From Sandarakinorhabdus sp. (GTDB taxonomy: Bacteria; Pseudomonadota; Alphaproteobacteria; Sphingomonadales; Sphingomonadaceae): DNA of 64,000 bases. Positions 33,502 through 43,102 of the stretch are shown here, piece by piece; positions within the stretch are counted from its first letter, which is position 1; each line of letters opens with the position of its first letter. Below the pieces are notes generated by a model. That model did not search any database, was not told where the DNA came from, and was given only the letters and a program-made list of their open reading frames with translations. A program made the translations under genes and the position numbers. Where the stretch lies: positions 313,059 to 377,058 of the forward strand of contig JAIMKW010000003.1 in assembly GCA_020692215.1 (NCBI GenBank), written 5' to 3'.

Positions 33502-36375
33502 ATGACATTGGAGGCGGGGAGCGCCGCCCATGAAACAGCGGGCTGGCTGTTTTCGATCAGCGATGGCCGCGGCCTGCCCGTCATTGATGGCCTGGTGGCG
33601 GTCGAGAATTATGATCGCAGCGGTCGGCCGCCTGAAGAAGTCGCCCTCATGGAGAAGGCGCACTCCTACGGGGCGCGTGCCGTATTTTTCGAAGCGGAGC
33701 GTAATGGGCGCGCGCCTGTCCCGCAAGCTTTCATCTTCGATGCGAATGATGGTCTGGACGATGCTCACTTCGCCGAACTGCACAAGCGTCTCTGGAGCTG
33801 GGGAGGTGTGCCTCTGGTCTACCGCGCTGTCCCCGGGTGCATTCAGCTGTTCCGCTGTGCCCACGAGCCCGACTTCGCGGGACAGGGCGACGTGCCGGTC
33901 TGTCGGCCTATTCGAACCCTGCTGATCGGGGCTAAAATTGCCGAGCAGGACGTCTGGTGGGATGCCGCGCGCATTCAGAATGGCACCATCTGGGATGATC
34001 CCGGTGCCTGCAAGCTCATGCTTTCGGCCCAAAAGGCAGCACATCGCACACTGGTCGAAGAAGTGCGCGCTCTGGCCAAGCAGCTCACGCAGCAAGAACT
34101 TCTTGCGCCGCGGCTTCGCCGACGTTTGCTCATCCTGTCGCTGTTGATCGCCTATCTCGAAGAGCGATCCGTTCTTCTGCCGGCAGATTTCGGTAAAGCC
34201 CGCGACGGCGCTAGCCGCTTCTTCGAAGTCCTAGGGGACGGCGCGGCTCTGGTTAGACTGCTGGAAGCGCTTGAAGAACGGTTCAACGGTCATGTTTTCA
34301 GATTGACCGATGAAGAGCGCGCCGCGTTGGCCGCCAGCACAGAGCTGACGCGCTACGCGCGCCTCGTCGAGGGTTATGAGGACAGTACGGGCCAACTAAG
34401 CCTTTGGCGGCTCTATTCCTTCCGAGACCTGCCGGTCGAACTGATCAGCAATATCTACCAGCTCTTTGTGAAGGACGCATCGAGTTCGATCTACACCCCG
34501 CCCGCTCTCGTCCGGCTCATGCTGGAAGAGACGCTGAGCTGGGATCGGCTAGACACGCTCATGGCTGGGGACGGCGTGATTCTTGATCCTGCCTGCGGGT
34601 CGGGTGTTTTCCTGGTCGAGGCCTACCGGCGGCTCGTCCTGCACTGGCGCTGGCGGCACGACTGGGAGCGCCCGGGCATCGACGACCTGCGCCAACTTCT
34701 CCACCGCGTGCACGGCATCGATCTGGAGGACGGCGCTGTCGAACTCGCCGCATTCAGCCTGTGCCTCAGCCTCTGCGACGCGCTTCAACCCGAAGAAATC
34801 CGCTCCAGCGTGAAGCTCTTTCCGCCGCTCGCCGACGTGACATTGCACCACAGCTGCTTTTTCGACGCCAAGGCGAACGGACTGATTATGGGCCCGGTGG
34901 CGGTAATCGTCGGCAATCCGCCGTTTGAATCGTCCTTGACGACCGACGGGGCCATGCGGAGCTATGCCGCTTACATTAAAGAGCATGGCGTGCTGGCCGA
35001 CAAACAGCTCGCTTATCTGTTCCTGCACGATGCGATGGAGATGCTGGCACCGAACGGTGTCCTGGCAATGGTCGAACCTGCGGGCTTTCTCTACAATCAT
35101 CACGCTTTGCCGTTACGCCGGAGTTTCTTTGCTCGCTGGATGGTACGGGAAATCCTGGATTTCGTGTCAGTTCGCGGGCTATTCAAGAAAGGAGAGGCCG
35201 ACCCGAAGATCGTGGTGGTCATCGCTGAGTCCGAGAAGCCTTCCCCCGATGGGCGCCTGCTCCACGCCGTATTTCGGCGCAATGGCCGAGCCACTGCGGA
35301 ACAGGGCTTCGACATCGATTATTACGACCTGCATTGGATGAAAAGCGGAGACGCAGAACTGTCGCGAGACATTTGGCGCGCCAATCTGCTCGGCGGCAGT
35401 CGCGTTCACGACCTGATTGAGCGATTGCGTGAGTATCCAACGCTCAAGGACTTCGCAACGAAACGAGGTTGGGACTTCGGTGAAGGGTACATCGCCGGGC
35501 TCAAGGGCATTTCTCGCCCAGCAGGTCATCTCATTGGCAAGGCACTGTTACCAACAGAAGCGTTGTCCGAAGCTGGCATTGATGCACAGGCGATCGAATC
35601 GGTGCCCGATAGGCCGATCAAAGACACCAAGTCGGCAGCACGGTTCACACCCCCATTTTTGCTTATCAAGGAAAATGAAGATCTTCATCACGGACTTTGG
35701 AACGGCAGTTACCTAACTTACAAACATCGAATTCTGGGCTTTGCAGCAGATCAAAATGCGGTTGATCAGCTCGCTGCTATCGAGGCTTGGTTAAGCAGAG
35801 AGAGCACCATTCTCAAAGCGTATGTTGCTGGCATTAGCGCTAGCCTGTTTGTGCAGCGAGCGACCGCGATATTGGGAGCTGACATTCTTGATCTCCCTTA
35901 TCCGGAAGACGAGGATCTGGATCTCAGCCAGAATGAGCGGATCATTGCCGAGGACATCATCGCGCATCAGCGTGATTTCATTCGGTTGGGGACAGCTGCG
36001 CCGGTAATGCGAGTGGCGCCAGCAGAGGCGCTAGATGCCTTTGATCAGGTTTTCACCAACCAGATCAATGCGGTCTATTCGCGCAAACCTCTACGCGCCG
36101 TTCAATTCCAGCACTGGTCGGGCGCTATCTGCAAAGCCTATGCATTTGGTGACGGCGCGGTCGACTGGTCTGACGCCGATGAGCTGCGCAATCGGCTCGA
36201 CGCCCTTCTTCATGAGCGTCGCGGTTCCGGTCTGACAGTTACGCGCATCACCAGGCTTTACGATCAGGGCTTTGTGTTCCTGCTGAAGCCTGACCGTCAT
36301 CGATTCTGGACGCGATCTATCGCGCTTCGCGATGCAGATGACGTCCTCGCAGATCTTCGCACGCAGGGATTCTAG
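33502..36375 (+). CDS. Eco57I-like N6-adenine methylase, possible type IIG/BREX-like
   Basis: 957-residue protein. The methyltransferase core has motif I DPACGSGVFLVEAY at about residue 362 and motif IV NPPFESS at about 471, the gamma-class N6-adenine arrangement. The first 170 residues are a separate domain (RAVFFEAERNGRAP, PQAFIFDANDG), and the C-terminal 350 residues probably form a target-recognition region (YLTYKHRILGFAADQNA). ATG 33502 was preferred to GTG 33493. Two PD-(D/E)XK-type proteins follow on the same strand, so I infer a restriction-modification or related defence system. Whether this protein also cleaves DNA cannot be told. Confidence 0.8.
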   Translation: MTLEAGSAAHETAGWLFSISDGRGLPVIDGLVAVENYDRSGRPPEEVALMEKAHSYGARAVFFEAERNGRAPVPQAFIFDANDGLDDAHFAELHKRLWSWGGVPLVYRAVPGCIQLFRCAHEPDFAGQGDVPVCRPIRTLLIGAKIAEQDVWWDAARIQNGTIWDDPGACKLMLSAQKAAHRTLVEEVRALAKQLTQQELLAPRLRRRLLILSLLIAYLEERSVLLPADFGKARDGASRFFEVLGDGAALVRLLEALEERFNGHVFRLTDEERAALAASTELTRYARLVEGYEDSTGQLSLWRLYSFRDLPVELISNIYQLFVKDASSSIYTPPALVRLMLEETLSWDRLDTLMAGDGVILDPACGSGVFLVEAYRRLVLHWRWRHDWERPGIDDLRQLLHRVHGIDLEDGAVELAAFSLCLSLCDALQPEEIRSSVKLFPPLADVTLHHSCFFDAKANGLIMGPVAVIVGNPPFESSLTTDGAMRSYAAYIKEHGVLADKQLAYLFLHDAMEMLAPNGVLAMVEPAGFLYNHHALPLRRSFFARWMVREILDFVSVRGLFKKGEADPKIVVVIAESEKPSPDGRLLHAVFRRNGRATAEQGFDIDYYDLHWMKSGDAELSRDIWRANLLGGSRVHDLIERLREYPTLKDFATKRGWDFGEGYIAGLKGISRPAGHLIGKALLPTEALSEAGIDAQAIESVPDRPIKDTKSAARFTPPFLLIKENEDLHHGLWNGSYLTYKHRILGFAADQNAVDQLAAIEAWLSRESTILKAYVAGISASLFVQRATAILGADILDLPYPEDEDLDLSQNERIIAEDIIAHQRDFIRLGTAAPVMRVAPAEALDAFDQVFTNQINAVYSRKPLRAVQFQHWSGAICKAYAFGDGAVDWSDADELRNRLDALLHERRGSGLTVTRITRLYDQGFVFLLKPDRHRFWTRSIALRDADDVLADLRTQGF

Positions 36376-36376
36376 C

Positions 36377-37093
36377 GTGCTGGCAGACGACGGCGATCAC
36401 CGAGCTTACGCCGGATCGCTCGGTAGCAATGTTCACCTTCCCGGTGAATGGATCTCGTCGCTTATCGGTTTCATAGGCGATGTCCTCCCCGGCTGGCGTG
36501 ACGATCCCATTAGGCCTGCACATGCTGGAGAGACGGCCCTGACCGCCCAGCTCTGCGCACGCCTGACGAGCGCAAGCCGGCATGCGCCAGGCTGGGATTT
36601 CCTCCAGTTCAAGCGTGAGGAACCAGACGATACCAACGCCGGGCGATCAATCGACCTTGCGGTGGCACCTAGTGGATCGGTTATCTGGATCGACGGCCGG
36701 GAATATACGGAATATCAGACACTCCTTCCGATTGAGTGCAAACGGCTGCCGACGCCGACTGGGACTAAGCGCGACGAACGCGAGTATCTTTACAGCCGCT
36801 TTGGTACCACCGGCGGCGTTCAGCGTTTCAAGGCGGGCCATCATGCCGCCAAACACGCCCGAGCCGCCATGATCGGTTATGTACAGGACCACGACATTCC
36901 CGCCTGGACGACACAGTTTGATCAATGGATTGAGGGGCTGGAAAGCGAAGCCATTGAAGGCTGGTCGGCCGCCGATAGACTCGCCGTCCTGGAGCACAAC
37001 CGCACTACAAGAACCGCGTCTTTGCGTTCCGATCATGCGCGGCGCACCGGCCTTGATGGTATCAGAATTGATCATCTATGGATTGAAATGTGA
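36377..37093 (+). CDS. PD-(D/E)XK-like protein downstream of methylase
   Basis: 238-residue protein I do not recognise by name. SIDLAV at about residue 90 and LPIECKRLP at about 118 fit the PD-(D/E)XK nuclease core (D, then E-x-K). GTG 36377 starts 1 bp after the methylase stop with AGGGA upstream; ATG 36332, overlapping the methylase gene, is an alternative. Coupling to the methylase suggests a restriction component. Confidence 0.65.
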   Translation: MLADDGDHRAYAGSLGSNVHLPGEWISSLIGFIGDVLPGWRDDPIRPAHAGETALTAQLCARLTSASRHAPGWDFLQFKREEPDDTNAGRSIDLAVAPSGSVIWIDGREYTEYQTLLPIECKRLPTPTGTKRDEREYLYSRFGTTGGVQRFKAGHHAAKHARAAMIGYVQDHDIPAWTTQFDQWIEGLESEAIEGWSAADRLAVLEHNRTTRTASLRSDHARRTGLDGIRIDHLWIEM

Positions 37094-37124
37094 TTCTCGG
37101 CCTCCGACAACGGCATGGTCCATA

Positions 37125-38687
37125 ATGTCGGGACAAGGCGTGATCGGTCGCGACGACGCGATCATACTCATCAATGAACAGATTGCCGCCCACGCTGGCG
37201 GCATCTTGGCCGTACTCGCACCCTTTGAAGCAGCCAGCGCACTCTCAACCTGGCATGGCATAATCCGGGACATCGAGGAGTTCATCAACCTATTGATGAA
37301 CGGCATCGACGATGAACGGCTGTTGGCATCTCTCGCTTCCTTACCGTTAGGGGACGTTCTCGCCGCCAACCCACAAGCTGCGATCGCGGCGCGCAATATG
37401 CTCACCCCATTGTTTGGACCTGACCTTGCTCGCCGGTTCATGATCACGATGCTTAGGATCACACGAGCTGACGTCGGCCTGCGCGCAAGCGGACGAAACC
37501 TGGCGGCAGGCTTCACACTAAACTCCGTTGGCGAGGCTGTAGGCTATTTTCAGTCAAGACGACGACACTTCGTCTCGTTGCTCTACCTTATGGCCGATGC
37601 GTGCAAGGGCACGAAAAAGCTCGAGCCCGAACACGCCTTCGATGTGCTGCTGCCAATCGTTGAATATTGCTGCATCTCGTTCACGGGCTGGAACTGGAAA
37701 GGGGTGCTAGCGGAGATCTTCCGCGACTTCACTCTGACCTCCGATGGGATCGGATCATATGCCAGCCATGAATATGACCCGCTGGAATCGGCCTTTCTGG
37801 AACCCGAGACAGTTGGCTTGCTCGATATGTATACTCAGCGCAGCGACCAGGTAGGATTGCCGTATCGGGAGCAGCAGGACGCCAGCAAGATATTCTCAGC
37901 ACCTGAGCTTCGTAATGGTGTTCGACTGATTCAAGCGGCTTATGAGTGTTTTGGCTTGAACGATCAGGAATTCTCAATACTGGCACGCCTGATCTCGGCC
38001 TTTTCGCGTTATTGCGAGCAGGACTATTTCATCAAAATCGGGGCAACCCGATTTCGGGCGATGCTCGGGGCGCAAAACGTGTTCGACCCCATCGAACTGG
38101 AGCGAATGCTGGTCAACCATGCCAATGATTTCGCAGTTGCCTCAAACAGTTTCGAACCCTTTATCGAGACGGGCGGATACGTGATCAGCAACGTCAACCT
38201 GCTCACCAGGTTCCTCAACGCCTTCAAGAATATCCATCTCGGTAGCCGCAAGCGATTCCAGATCCATGCCGGCTTCATCTTCGAGGACAAGGTCGCAGCC
38301 GACCTTGCCAGCTATGGGTTCACGGTCACAGGCGTCACACGGATCAACAGGCAGGAGTTCGATGTGGTTACCATACTGGGTGACGTAATCCATAATTTCC
38401 AGTGCAAGAACAACTGGATCGACCTCGGCAAGCTGGAGTCGGATCGCCGCTTGCTCGCACGCTACAACCGGAGACTCGACCGCTATTATCGAACTGCCCT
38501 CAGCAAAGAGGAAGGGCGCGAGGACCTACTGATCGGGAAGCTCGGGGTCGCCCGAATTGAGCATCATGTCATCAGCCGTTTCCCGGCCATCACCGGGAAC
38601 CCTCGCATCATCAATTACAACAGGCTACCTGAGCGAGCACTTTCGATTGTCACCAGCGCCGCATTCACAACGGCTAAGACCGTCTAG
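37125..38687 (+). CDS. Large protein with C-terminal restriction-endonuclease-like domain
   Basis: 520-residue protein. The first 370 residues are helical and unrecognised. The C-terminal part has FEDKVAADLASYGF, then EFDVVTILGD at about residue 411 and NFQCKN at about 425. This is E, D and Q-x-K, as in Mrr/type IV-like PD-(D/E)XK nucleases. ATG 37125 was chosen, since upstream codons overlap the preceding gene. Third gene of the methylase cluster, ending 4 bp from a convergent operon. A distinct nuclease or effector subunit is inferred. Confidence 0.65.
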   Translation: MSGQGVIGRDDAIILINEQIAAHAGGILAVLAPFEAASALSTWHGIIRDIEEFINLLMNGIDDERLLASLASLPLGDVLAANPQAAIAARNMLTPLFGPDLARRFMITMLRITRADVGLRASGRNLAAGFTLNSVGEAVGYFQSRRRHFVSLLYLMADACKGTKKLEPEHAFDVLLPIVEYCCISFTGWNWKGVLAEIFRDFTLTSDGIGSYASHEYDPLESAFLEPETVGLLDMYTQRSDQVGLPYREQQDASKIFSAPELRNGVRLIQAAYECFGLNDQEFSILARLISAFSRYCEQDYFIKIGATRFRAMLGAQNVFDPIELERMLVNHANDFAVASNSFEPFIETGGYVISNVNLLTRFLNAFKNIHLGSRKRFQIHAGFIFEDKVAADLASYGFTVTGVTRINRQEFDVVTILGDVIHNFQCKNNWIDLGKLESDRRLLARYNRRLDRYYRTALSKEEGREDLLIGKLGVARIEHHVISRFPAITGNPRIINYNRLPERALSIVTSAAFTTAKTV

Positions 38688-38691
38688 CGGG

Positions 38692-39630
38692 CTAACTGGA
38701 GAACGAGGACCGGCGCTCCTGCAATCCGCTCAAGTCCGAAACATCCTGACTTGTAAGCGTAACGTTGGCGGCCTTCAGCAGCTCGGTCACATGACCTGGA
38801 GACCGGGCCCCTGGTAAAGGAACGGTGCTGCTCGCGGTTTCGAGCGTCCAAGCCAGAGCAACAGCCACCCGCGTTGCGGCATGACGCCGTGCAACAGCGT
38901 CGAGCGCAACGACTAGCTCCATGTCGTTCTCTCGATTCCGCGAATCATACTGCGGCATTCCTGAACGCAGGTCTCCTGGAGAAAAGCCGCGAGCAAGCGA
39001 GCGGCCCGTTAAGATACCGCGTCCTAGAGGTGCGTACGCCATGAACATCACGCCAGCACGGCTGGCGACTGCCGGGTCCAATGGATCCGTAGCCGAGGAC
39101 AATGATAGCTCATTCTGCACGGCGCTGACGACAATCGTCGGTCGGAATGCCTCGACGCGTTCCATCGGCGCGGCGGAGAGTCCGAAGGCAGCGATTTTGC
39201 CTTCGCGGACGAGCTCAGCAGCAACTTCGGCTACCACTTCATCTGGCGTCTCTGGGTCCGGCCGGTGCTGCAGGAGGAGGTCAATTCGTTCGCGGCGCAA
39301 CCGCAACAGTGACATGTCCACCGATCGGCGGATCGCGGCGGGCCGACTGTCGCGGTACAGCTTTCCGTCGCTTCCCTCGATCAACCCGAACTTCGTTGCG
39401 ACGAAGACGTCTTCGCGGCCGCCAAACACCTCCCCCAGCAAAGTTTCGTTCGAACCGCCGCCATAGAGTGCAGCCGTGTCGAAAAGGCGGATGCCGAGAT
39501 CAAGCGCGTGATGAAGAATCGCACGTGCGTCTTCCACCCCGATGGTGCCGTAAATCCCGGTAAGCGCCATGCATCCGAGGCCGATCCGCATTGGCCCTGC
39601 TGCTTGTTCGGTAAAGGTGTCTGCGTTCAC
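38692..39630 (-). CDS. Aldo/keto reductase
   Basis: 312-residue aldo/keto reductase of the YajO/Gcy-like NADPH group. Seen are LGCMALTGIYG, the catalytic-region DTAALYGGGSNETLLGE (Asp and Tyr), KFGLIEGSDG (Lys), and LLLQHRPDPETPDEV. GTG 39630 starts 10 bp after the kinase stop with GGGAAG upstream; ATG 39591 is an alternative start. It is the last gene of a four-gene minus-strand operon with a radical SAM enzyme, exonuclease and kinase. Its substrate is unknown. Confidence 0.85.
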   Translation of the reverse strand: MNADTFTEQAAGPMRIGLGCMALTGIYGTIGVEDARAILHHALDLGIRLFDTAALYGGGSNETLLGEVFGGREDVFVATKFGLIEGSDGKLYRDSRPAAIRRSVDMSLLRLRRERIDLLLQHRPDPETPDEVVAEVAAELVREGKIAAFGLSAAPMERVEAFRPTIVVSAVQNELSLSSATDPLDPAVASRAGVMFMAYAPLGRGILTGRSLARGFSPGDLRSGMPQYDSRNRENDMELVVALDAVARRHAATRVAVALAWTLETASSTVPLPGARSPGHVTELLKAANVTLTSQDVSDLSGLQERRSSFSS

Positions 39631-39640
39631 AGTGATCGGG

Positions 39641-40228
39641 CTACTTCCCACCCCGGTGGCGCTCCGCGGTGTCGATCGCAATCCTGAGCGCCCCGTCAGC
39701 GCCTTGCGCACGAACAATCACATGGCCGGGCGCTATGCGTGCGAGCAGGCTGGCGATTGCCTGTCCTGCCGCAATACGGAACCTCTCGTCGTCATCCCGT
39801 CCGGGCCCGATCGGGATGGATCCGTCGAGTTCAGTCATAAGGATGAGATCATACTCGCCCACCCACGCAGTTGAGATCGCGTCGAGGCGCTTCAACCTGC
39901 TGGCTTCCAGCGTGCGACCGGTCACCTCGTGCGCGGCGACAAGGTAGCCCAGCGCGTCGGGTACGGGGCGGTCCACAAGGATAACGTCGGCCGAAAGTGA
40001 CGCGACTGTCTCAAGGCGGATTGCCTCGGCCATCATCCATGCCGTGCTCTCGAAGGTATGACCTCTAAGAATGGGGAAACCCAGATCTCTCGCGTTAGCC
40101 GCGCTGTCATGCACATATTGGGGAGTAAAACCTCGTGCGGCGAGTTCTTTCTCCAACCGGCCCATGAGCGTCGTTTTTCCGGTCGAATGCGTACCTGCGA
40201 TGGCAATTTTGCATGGGCGTCCGATCAT
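39641..40228 (-). CDS. P-loop AAA/NadR-like kinase
   Basis: 195-residue P-loop protein: Walker A GTHSTGKT (residues 12-19) and a Walker-B-like DVILVDRPVPDALGY. The overall form (ARGFTPQYVHDSAANARDLG near the start) is that of the AAA_28/NadR C-terminal kinase-like group, which phosphorylate nucleosides or related small molecules. The ATG overlaps the exonuclease stop (ATGA), so the two are translationally coupled. It could be a nucleotide or nucleoside kinase acting with the operon's other enzymes; the substrate is unknown. Confidence 0.75.
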   Translation of the reverse strand: MIGRPCKIAIAGTHSTGKTTLMGRLEKELAARGFTPQYVHDSAANARDLGFPILRGHTFESTAWMMAEAIRLETVASLSADVILVDRPVPDALGYLVAAHEVTGRTLEASRLKRLDAISTAWVGEYDLILMTELDGSIPIGPGRDDDERFRIAAGQAIASLLARIAPGHVIVRAQGADGALRIAIDTAERHRGGK

Positions 40229-40806
40229 AGCAGCGATCCCTGCCGCTTGCTGAGTATGTCAGCGTCATAAAGCACCACGAGCCGGTCCCCGTCAGTCAGG
40301 GGGGTGAGCAGGTGGTCGAGAAGAATGGCTGACAGCGCGGCATCGAAGGGGGCCGAGTGTATGGCGCCGCCTGTTGCTTGCGACGCAGCCCCATTAAGCT
40401 CCAGCAATGTGCCCAGATATTCGAGTCCGTGTTTCTTTTCATTGGGCAAAAGCCTGCGCGCGACGCGCAGAGTATCAATGGCTGCGGTTGGCTTCCAATC
40501 AGCGATCGCGCGGCCGATGATGTCGAGTTCGACGCGTACGTTGTGGCCGACAACTGGCGTGTCCTCCAGCCACTCGAGCACATCATCAATGACGTCCTCC
40601 AGGTCAGGGGCATCGGCGACATCACGCTCCCATATTCCGTGGATCCGGGATACAGCAGGGGTGATCCCGCCCTTCGGCTTGAAGCGCCAATGCTTGTGCT
40701 TGCCGGTGAGCTTGAATCCTTCCATCTCGACGATGGCAAGCTCGATAATCTCCGGAGGCGATCCACCGTTCCCTTCTACATCAATTGCCCACATCCGCCG
40801 GTTCAT
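40225..40806 (-). CDS. DEDDh-type 3'-5' exonuclease
   Basis: 193-residue DnaQ-fold exonuclease with all DEDDh residues visible: D9 and E11 (AIDVEGNG), D95 (VELD after VVGHN), H150 and D155 (HSAPFD). The IHGI motif typical of DnaQ-like enzymes is at about residue 55. ATG 40806 overlaps the radical SAM stop by 4 bp (ATGA). Alone it would degrade single-stranded DNA or RNA 3' ends. In this operon it may process a modified nucleic acid. Confidence 0.85.
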   Translation of the reverse strand: MNRRMWAIDVEGNGGSPPEIIELAIVEMEGFKLTGKHKHWRFKPKGGITPAVSRIHGIWERDVADAPDLEDVIDDVLEWLEDTPVVGHNVRVELDIIGRAIADWKPTAAIDTLRVARRLLPNEKKHGLEYLGTLLELNGAASQATGGAIHSAPFDAALSAILLDHLLTPLTDGDRLVVLYDADILSKRQGSLL

Positions 40807-41933
40807 TCCCAACCCTCCTCTGCGCGTCCGTGTCGTCCAGGAAGGTGCGGGTGCGCCCTGTCGTGAACCTGAAAACCCGTGGCATGCTGAATAAAGTAAC
40901 GTTGCTGCTCGGTGCTGTCGTTGACCAAAATACTTCCCTGAAGGATCTCGATCATGTCAGACCGCAGGCCAGCCTTAGCGGCAAGTCCTTCAATTTTCTC
41001 ACGCGACGGCTGGGAGTAAGCAACAGTGCAAATCCGCACTTGGGCAGGCGGACATATGTCACAGATATGCTCGATGCCGAGATGACCGTTATAGTCAGCG
41101 ATCCCATGTGCGAACGCCACGGCGCACGAAGTCTTGCGGAAGATCGGCATGTCGGTGAACCTGGCGAGTATTCGCTTTTCGATCGATCGAGGCATGATTT
41201 TGCGCCTGGGTGCGGTATCATACAGGTCGGTAACGCCTACCGAACGCAGATAGGCTCTTATTTCCTCCCGATGAAACAGTCCGGTAAAGACCGTGGCATC
41301 GGCAAGCGTGGCAAGTTCCTGCGCGCGAGAAATGAGACCGTCGTCATCGTTCAGTCCAGCAACTACCGGTCGCCAGTACAGGATTCGCTTCGTCCGGTGG
41401 GCGCCCGCCGCAAGCGTTGCCAGAGATGTCTCCGCGATTCTGCTGTCAACGGGCTCAATCCGTTTGTCTGCAATCCCGGACCAGGTCACCAGCACGGTAA
41501 GCTTCAGGTTGGACAGGCGCTCAAACCGCTCGACGTCTTCGCGGTCAACGTGCCAACGCGTGATCACGAGGACCGGGTTTGTGAGACGGTAGCCGTCCAG
41601 AAGTTCGAGGGTGCGGTGAAGGTGTTCTTTCACGCGCGGAAGCAGGGGGTCCGTTGCGCGGTTAAATATCTGTATCGGTGTGGTGTGTGGTCGAAAAGCC
41701 CAGTGTCCCATCAATGTCTGAACCGCGGCCTCGTCGTCCATAACGAGATGCGGTCGCTTCATATCGTAATTATCAAACAAGTGCCGCACGCAGTAGCCGC
41801 AGTCGAGTGGACATCCCACGACATGATTAAGGCTCAACCCGGACTTTCGGTACTCAACCACCTCCCGAAGAGAAGATGGAAGATCGAGCGGAGCAGCGCG
41901 AAGATTATTTGATTCTCGACTTATGTTGGCCAT
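40803..41933 (-). CDS. Radical SAM enzyme (spore photoproduct lyase-like)
   Basis: 376-residue radical SAM protein. The cluster motif is C41-x3-C45-x2-C48 (GCPLDCGYC), and the following region (PIQIFNRATDPLLP) resembles the spore-photoproduct-lyase-like group. A second Cys set, C291, C294 and C302 (ICDICPPAQVRIC), may bind another cluster or zinc. ATG 41933 (MANIS) was preferred to the upstream TTG 41951. It is first in the operon. Substrate unknown; a nucleotide or nucleic-acid lesion or modification is suggested by the partners. Confidence 0.78.
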   Translation of the reverse strand: MANISRESNNLRAAPLDLPSSLREVVEYRKSGLSLNHVVGCPLDCGYCVRHLFDNYDMKRPHLVMDDEAAVQTLMGHWAFRPHTTPIQIFNRATDPLLPRVKEHLHRTLELLDGYRLTNPVLVITRWHVDREDVERFERLSNLKLTVLVTWSGIADKRIEPVDSRIAETSLATLAAGAHRTKRILYWRPVVAGLNDDDGLISRAQELATLADATVFTGLFHREEIRAYLRSVGVTDLYDTAPRRKIMPRSIEKRILARFTDMPIFRKTSCAVAFAHGIADYNGHLGIEHICDICPPAQVRICTVAYSQPSREKIEGLAAKAGLRSDMIEILQGSILVNDSTEQQRYFIQHATGFQVHDRAHPHLPGRHGRAEEGWE

Positions 41934-42118
41934 TCTACATGCCGTACACAAATTGAACGGCGATGCCGAGCGGGTTAAGCCGACACGCTATCCATTCTCC
42001 CTTTTCGCTACACTACGATGACCGCAATTTGCTGTTGCGCCACAGCATTCTGATACCCTTTTGATCCGCCTCGCGAGCGCAGCCGATGTCCGGTTGCCTC
42101 CCAGACACGAGGCATTTC

Positions 42119-43102
42119 ATGACCGTCATCCCCATTCAATCCCAAGCATCGTCGCGCGGCGCGCGTATGCTGCGGACAGCGCTCGGACCGGAGATTGCTG
42201 CCTGGCTTGAAGACGCTTCGGTAATCGAGGTCATGCTCAATCCCGACGGCCGGCTGTGGATCGACCAGCTGGGAGCCGGAATCGCCGATACGGGGAGCGG
42301 GGTGTCCGCTGTCGATGGCGAGCGGATCATCCGGCTGGTCGCGCACCATGTCGGGGCTGAGGTCCATGCCAAGGCGCCGCGGGTATCGGCGGAGCTTCCC
42401 GATACGGGTGAGCGGTTCGAGGGGCTTCTGCCCCCAGTCGTGGCTGCGCCCAGCTTTGCGATCCGCAAACCCGCCGTCGCGGTTTTCACACTCGAGGATT
42501 ATGTCGCGGCGGACATCATGTCCACGTGGCAGGCCGAGGCGCTGGTTGCTGCCGTAGCTACCCGGAAGAACATCCTGGTCGCTGGCGGCACATCGACCGG
42601 CAAGACCACGCTCACCAATGCCCTGCTCGCCGAGGTCGCCAAGACCAACGATCGCGTCGTCCTGATCGAGGACACGCGCGAGCTGCAATGCGCCGCACCC
42701 AACCTTGTTTCGCTGCGCACCAAAGATGGCGTTGCAACGCTCTCCGATCTGGTCCGCTCCGCACTGCGGCTGCGGCCCGACCGCATCCCAATCGGCGAGG
42801 TGCGTGGCGCGGAAGCGCTCGACCTCTTGAAAGCTTGGGGCACCGGCCATCCCGGTGGGGTCGGCACAATCCATGCCGGGTCCGCACTCGGCACACTGCG
42901 GCGCATGGAACAGCTGATCCAGGAAAGCGTGGTCACCGTGCCGCGCGCACTCATCGCCGAGACCATCAATGTCATCGCCGTGCTGGTCCGCGACGGCACC
43001 GGCAGGCGGCTGGCCGAACTCGCCCAAGTCACCGGGCTCGATGCCCGAGGCGACTACCAGATCCTTCCCATCACCCCCCAAGCCAAAGGAGTCATTTTGT
43101 GA
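42119..43102 (+). CDS. trbB: TrbB secretion ATPase
   Basis: 327-residue VirB11-type hexameric ATPase that powers pilus assembly and transfer. Walker A is GGTSTGKTT (about residues 155-163), followed by [13 protein letters not shown] and a Walker B/His-box region [24 protein letters not shown] 42119 (MTVIPIQ) was chosen over ATG 42086. First gene of the trb operon; each following gene overlaps or lies within 5 bp, apart from small gaps. Confidence 0.93.
   Translation: MTVIPIQSQASSRGARMLRTALGPEIAAWLEDASVIEVMLNPDGRLWIDQLGAGIADTGSGVSAVDGERIIRLVAHHVGAEVHAKAPRVSAELPDTGERFEGLLPPVVAAPSFAIRKPAVAVFTLEDYVAADIMSTWQAEALVAAVATRKNILVAGGTSTGKTTLTNALLAEVAKTNDRVVLIEDTRELQCAAPNLVSLRTKDGVATLSDLVRSALRLRPDRIPIGEVRGAEALDLLKAWGTGHPGGVGTIHAGSALGTLRRMEQLIQESVVTVPRALIAETINVIAVLVRDGTGRRLAELAQVTGLDARGDYQILPITPQAKGVIL

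Noticed and set aside
36879..37124. Extending the 520-aa nuclease-like protein upstream to 36879
   Set aside because: The extra 82 codons overlap the preceding gene in another frame; ATG 37125 leaves a normal gap.
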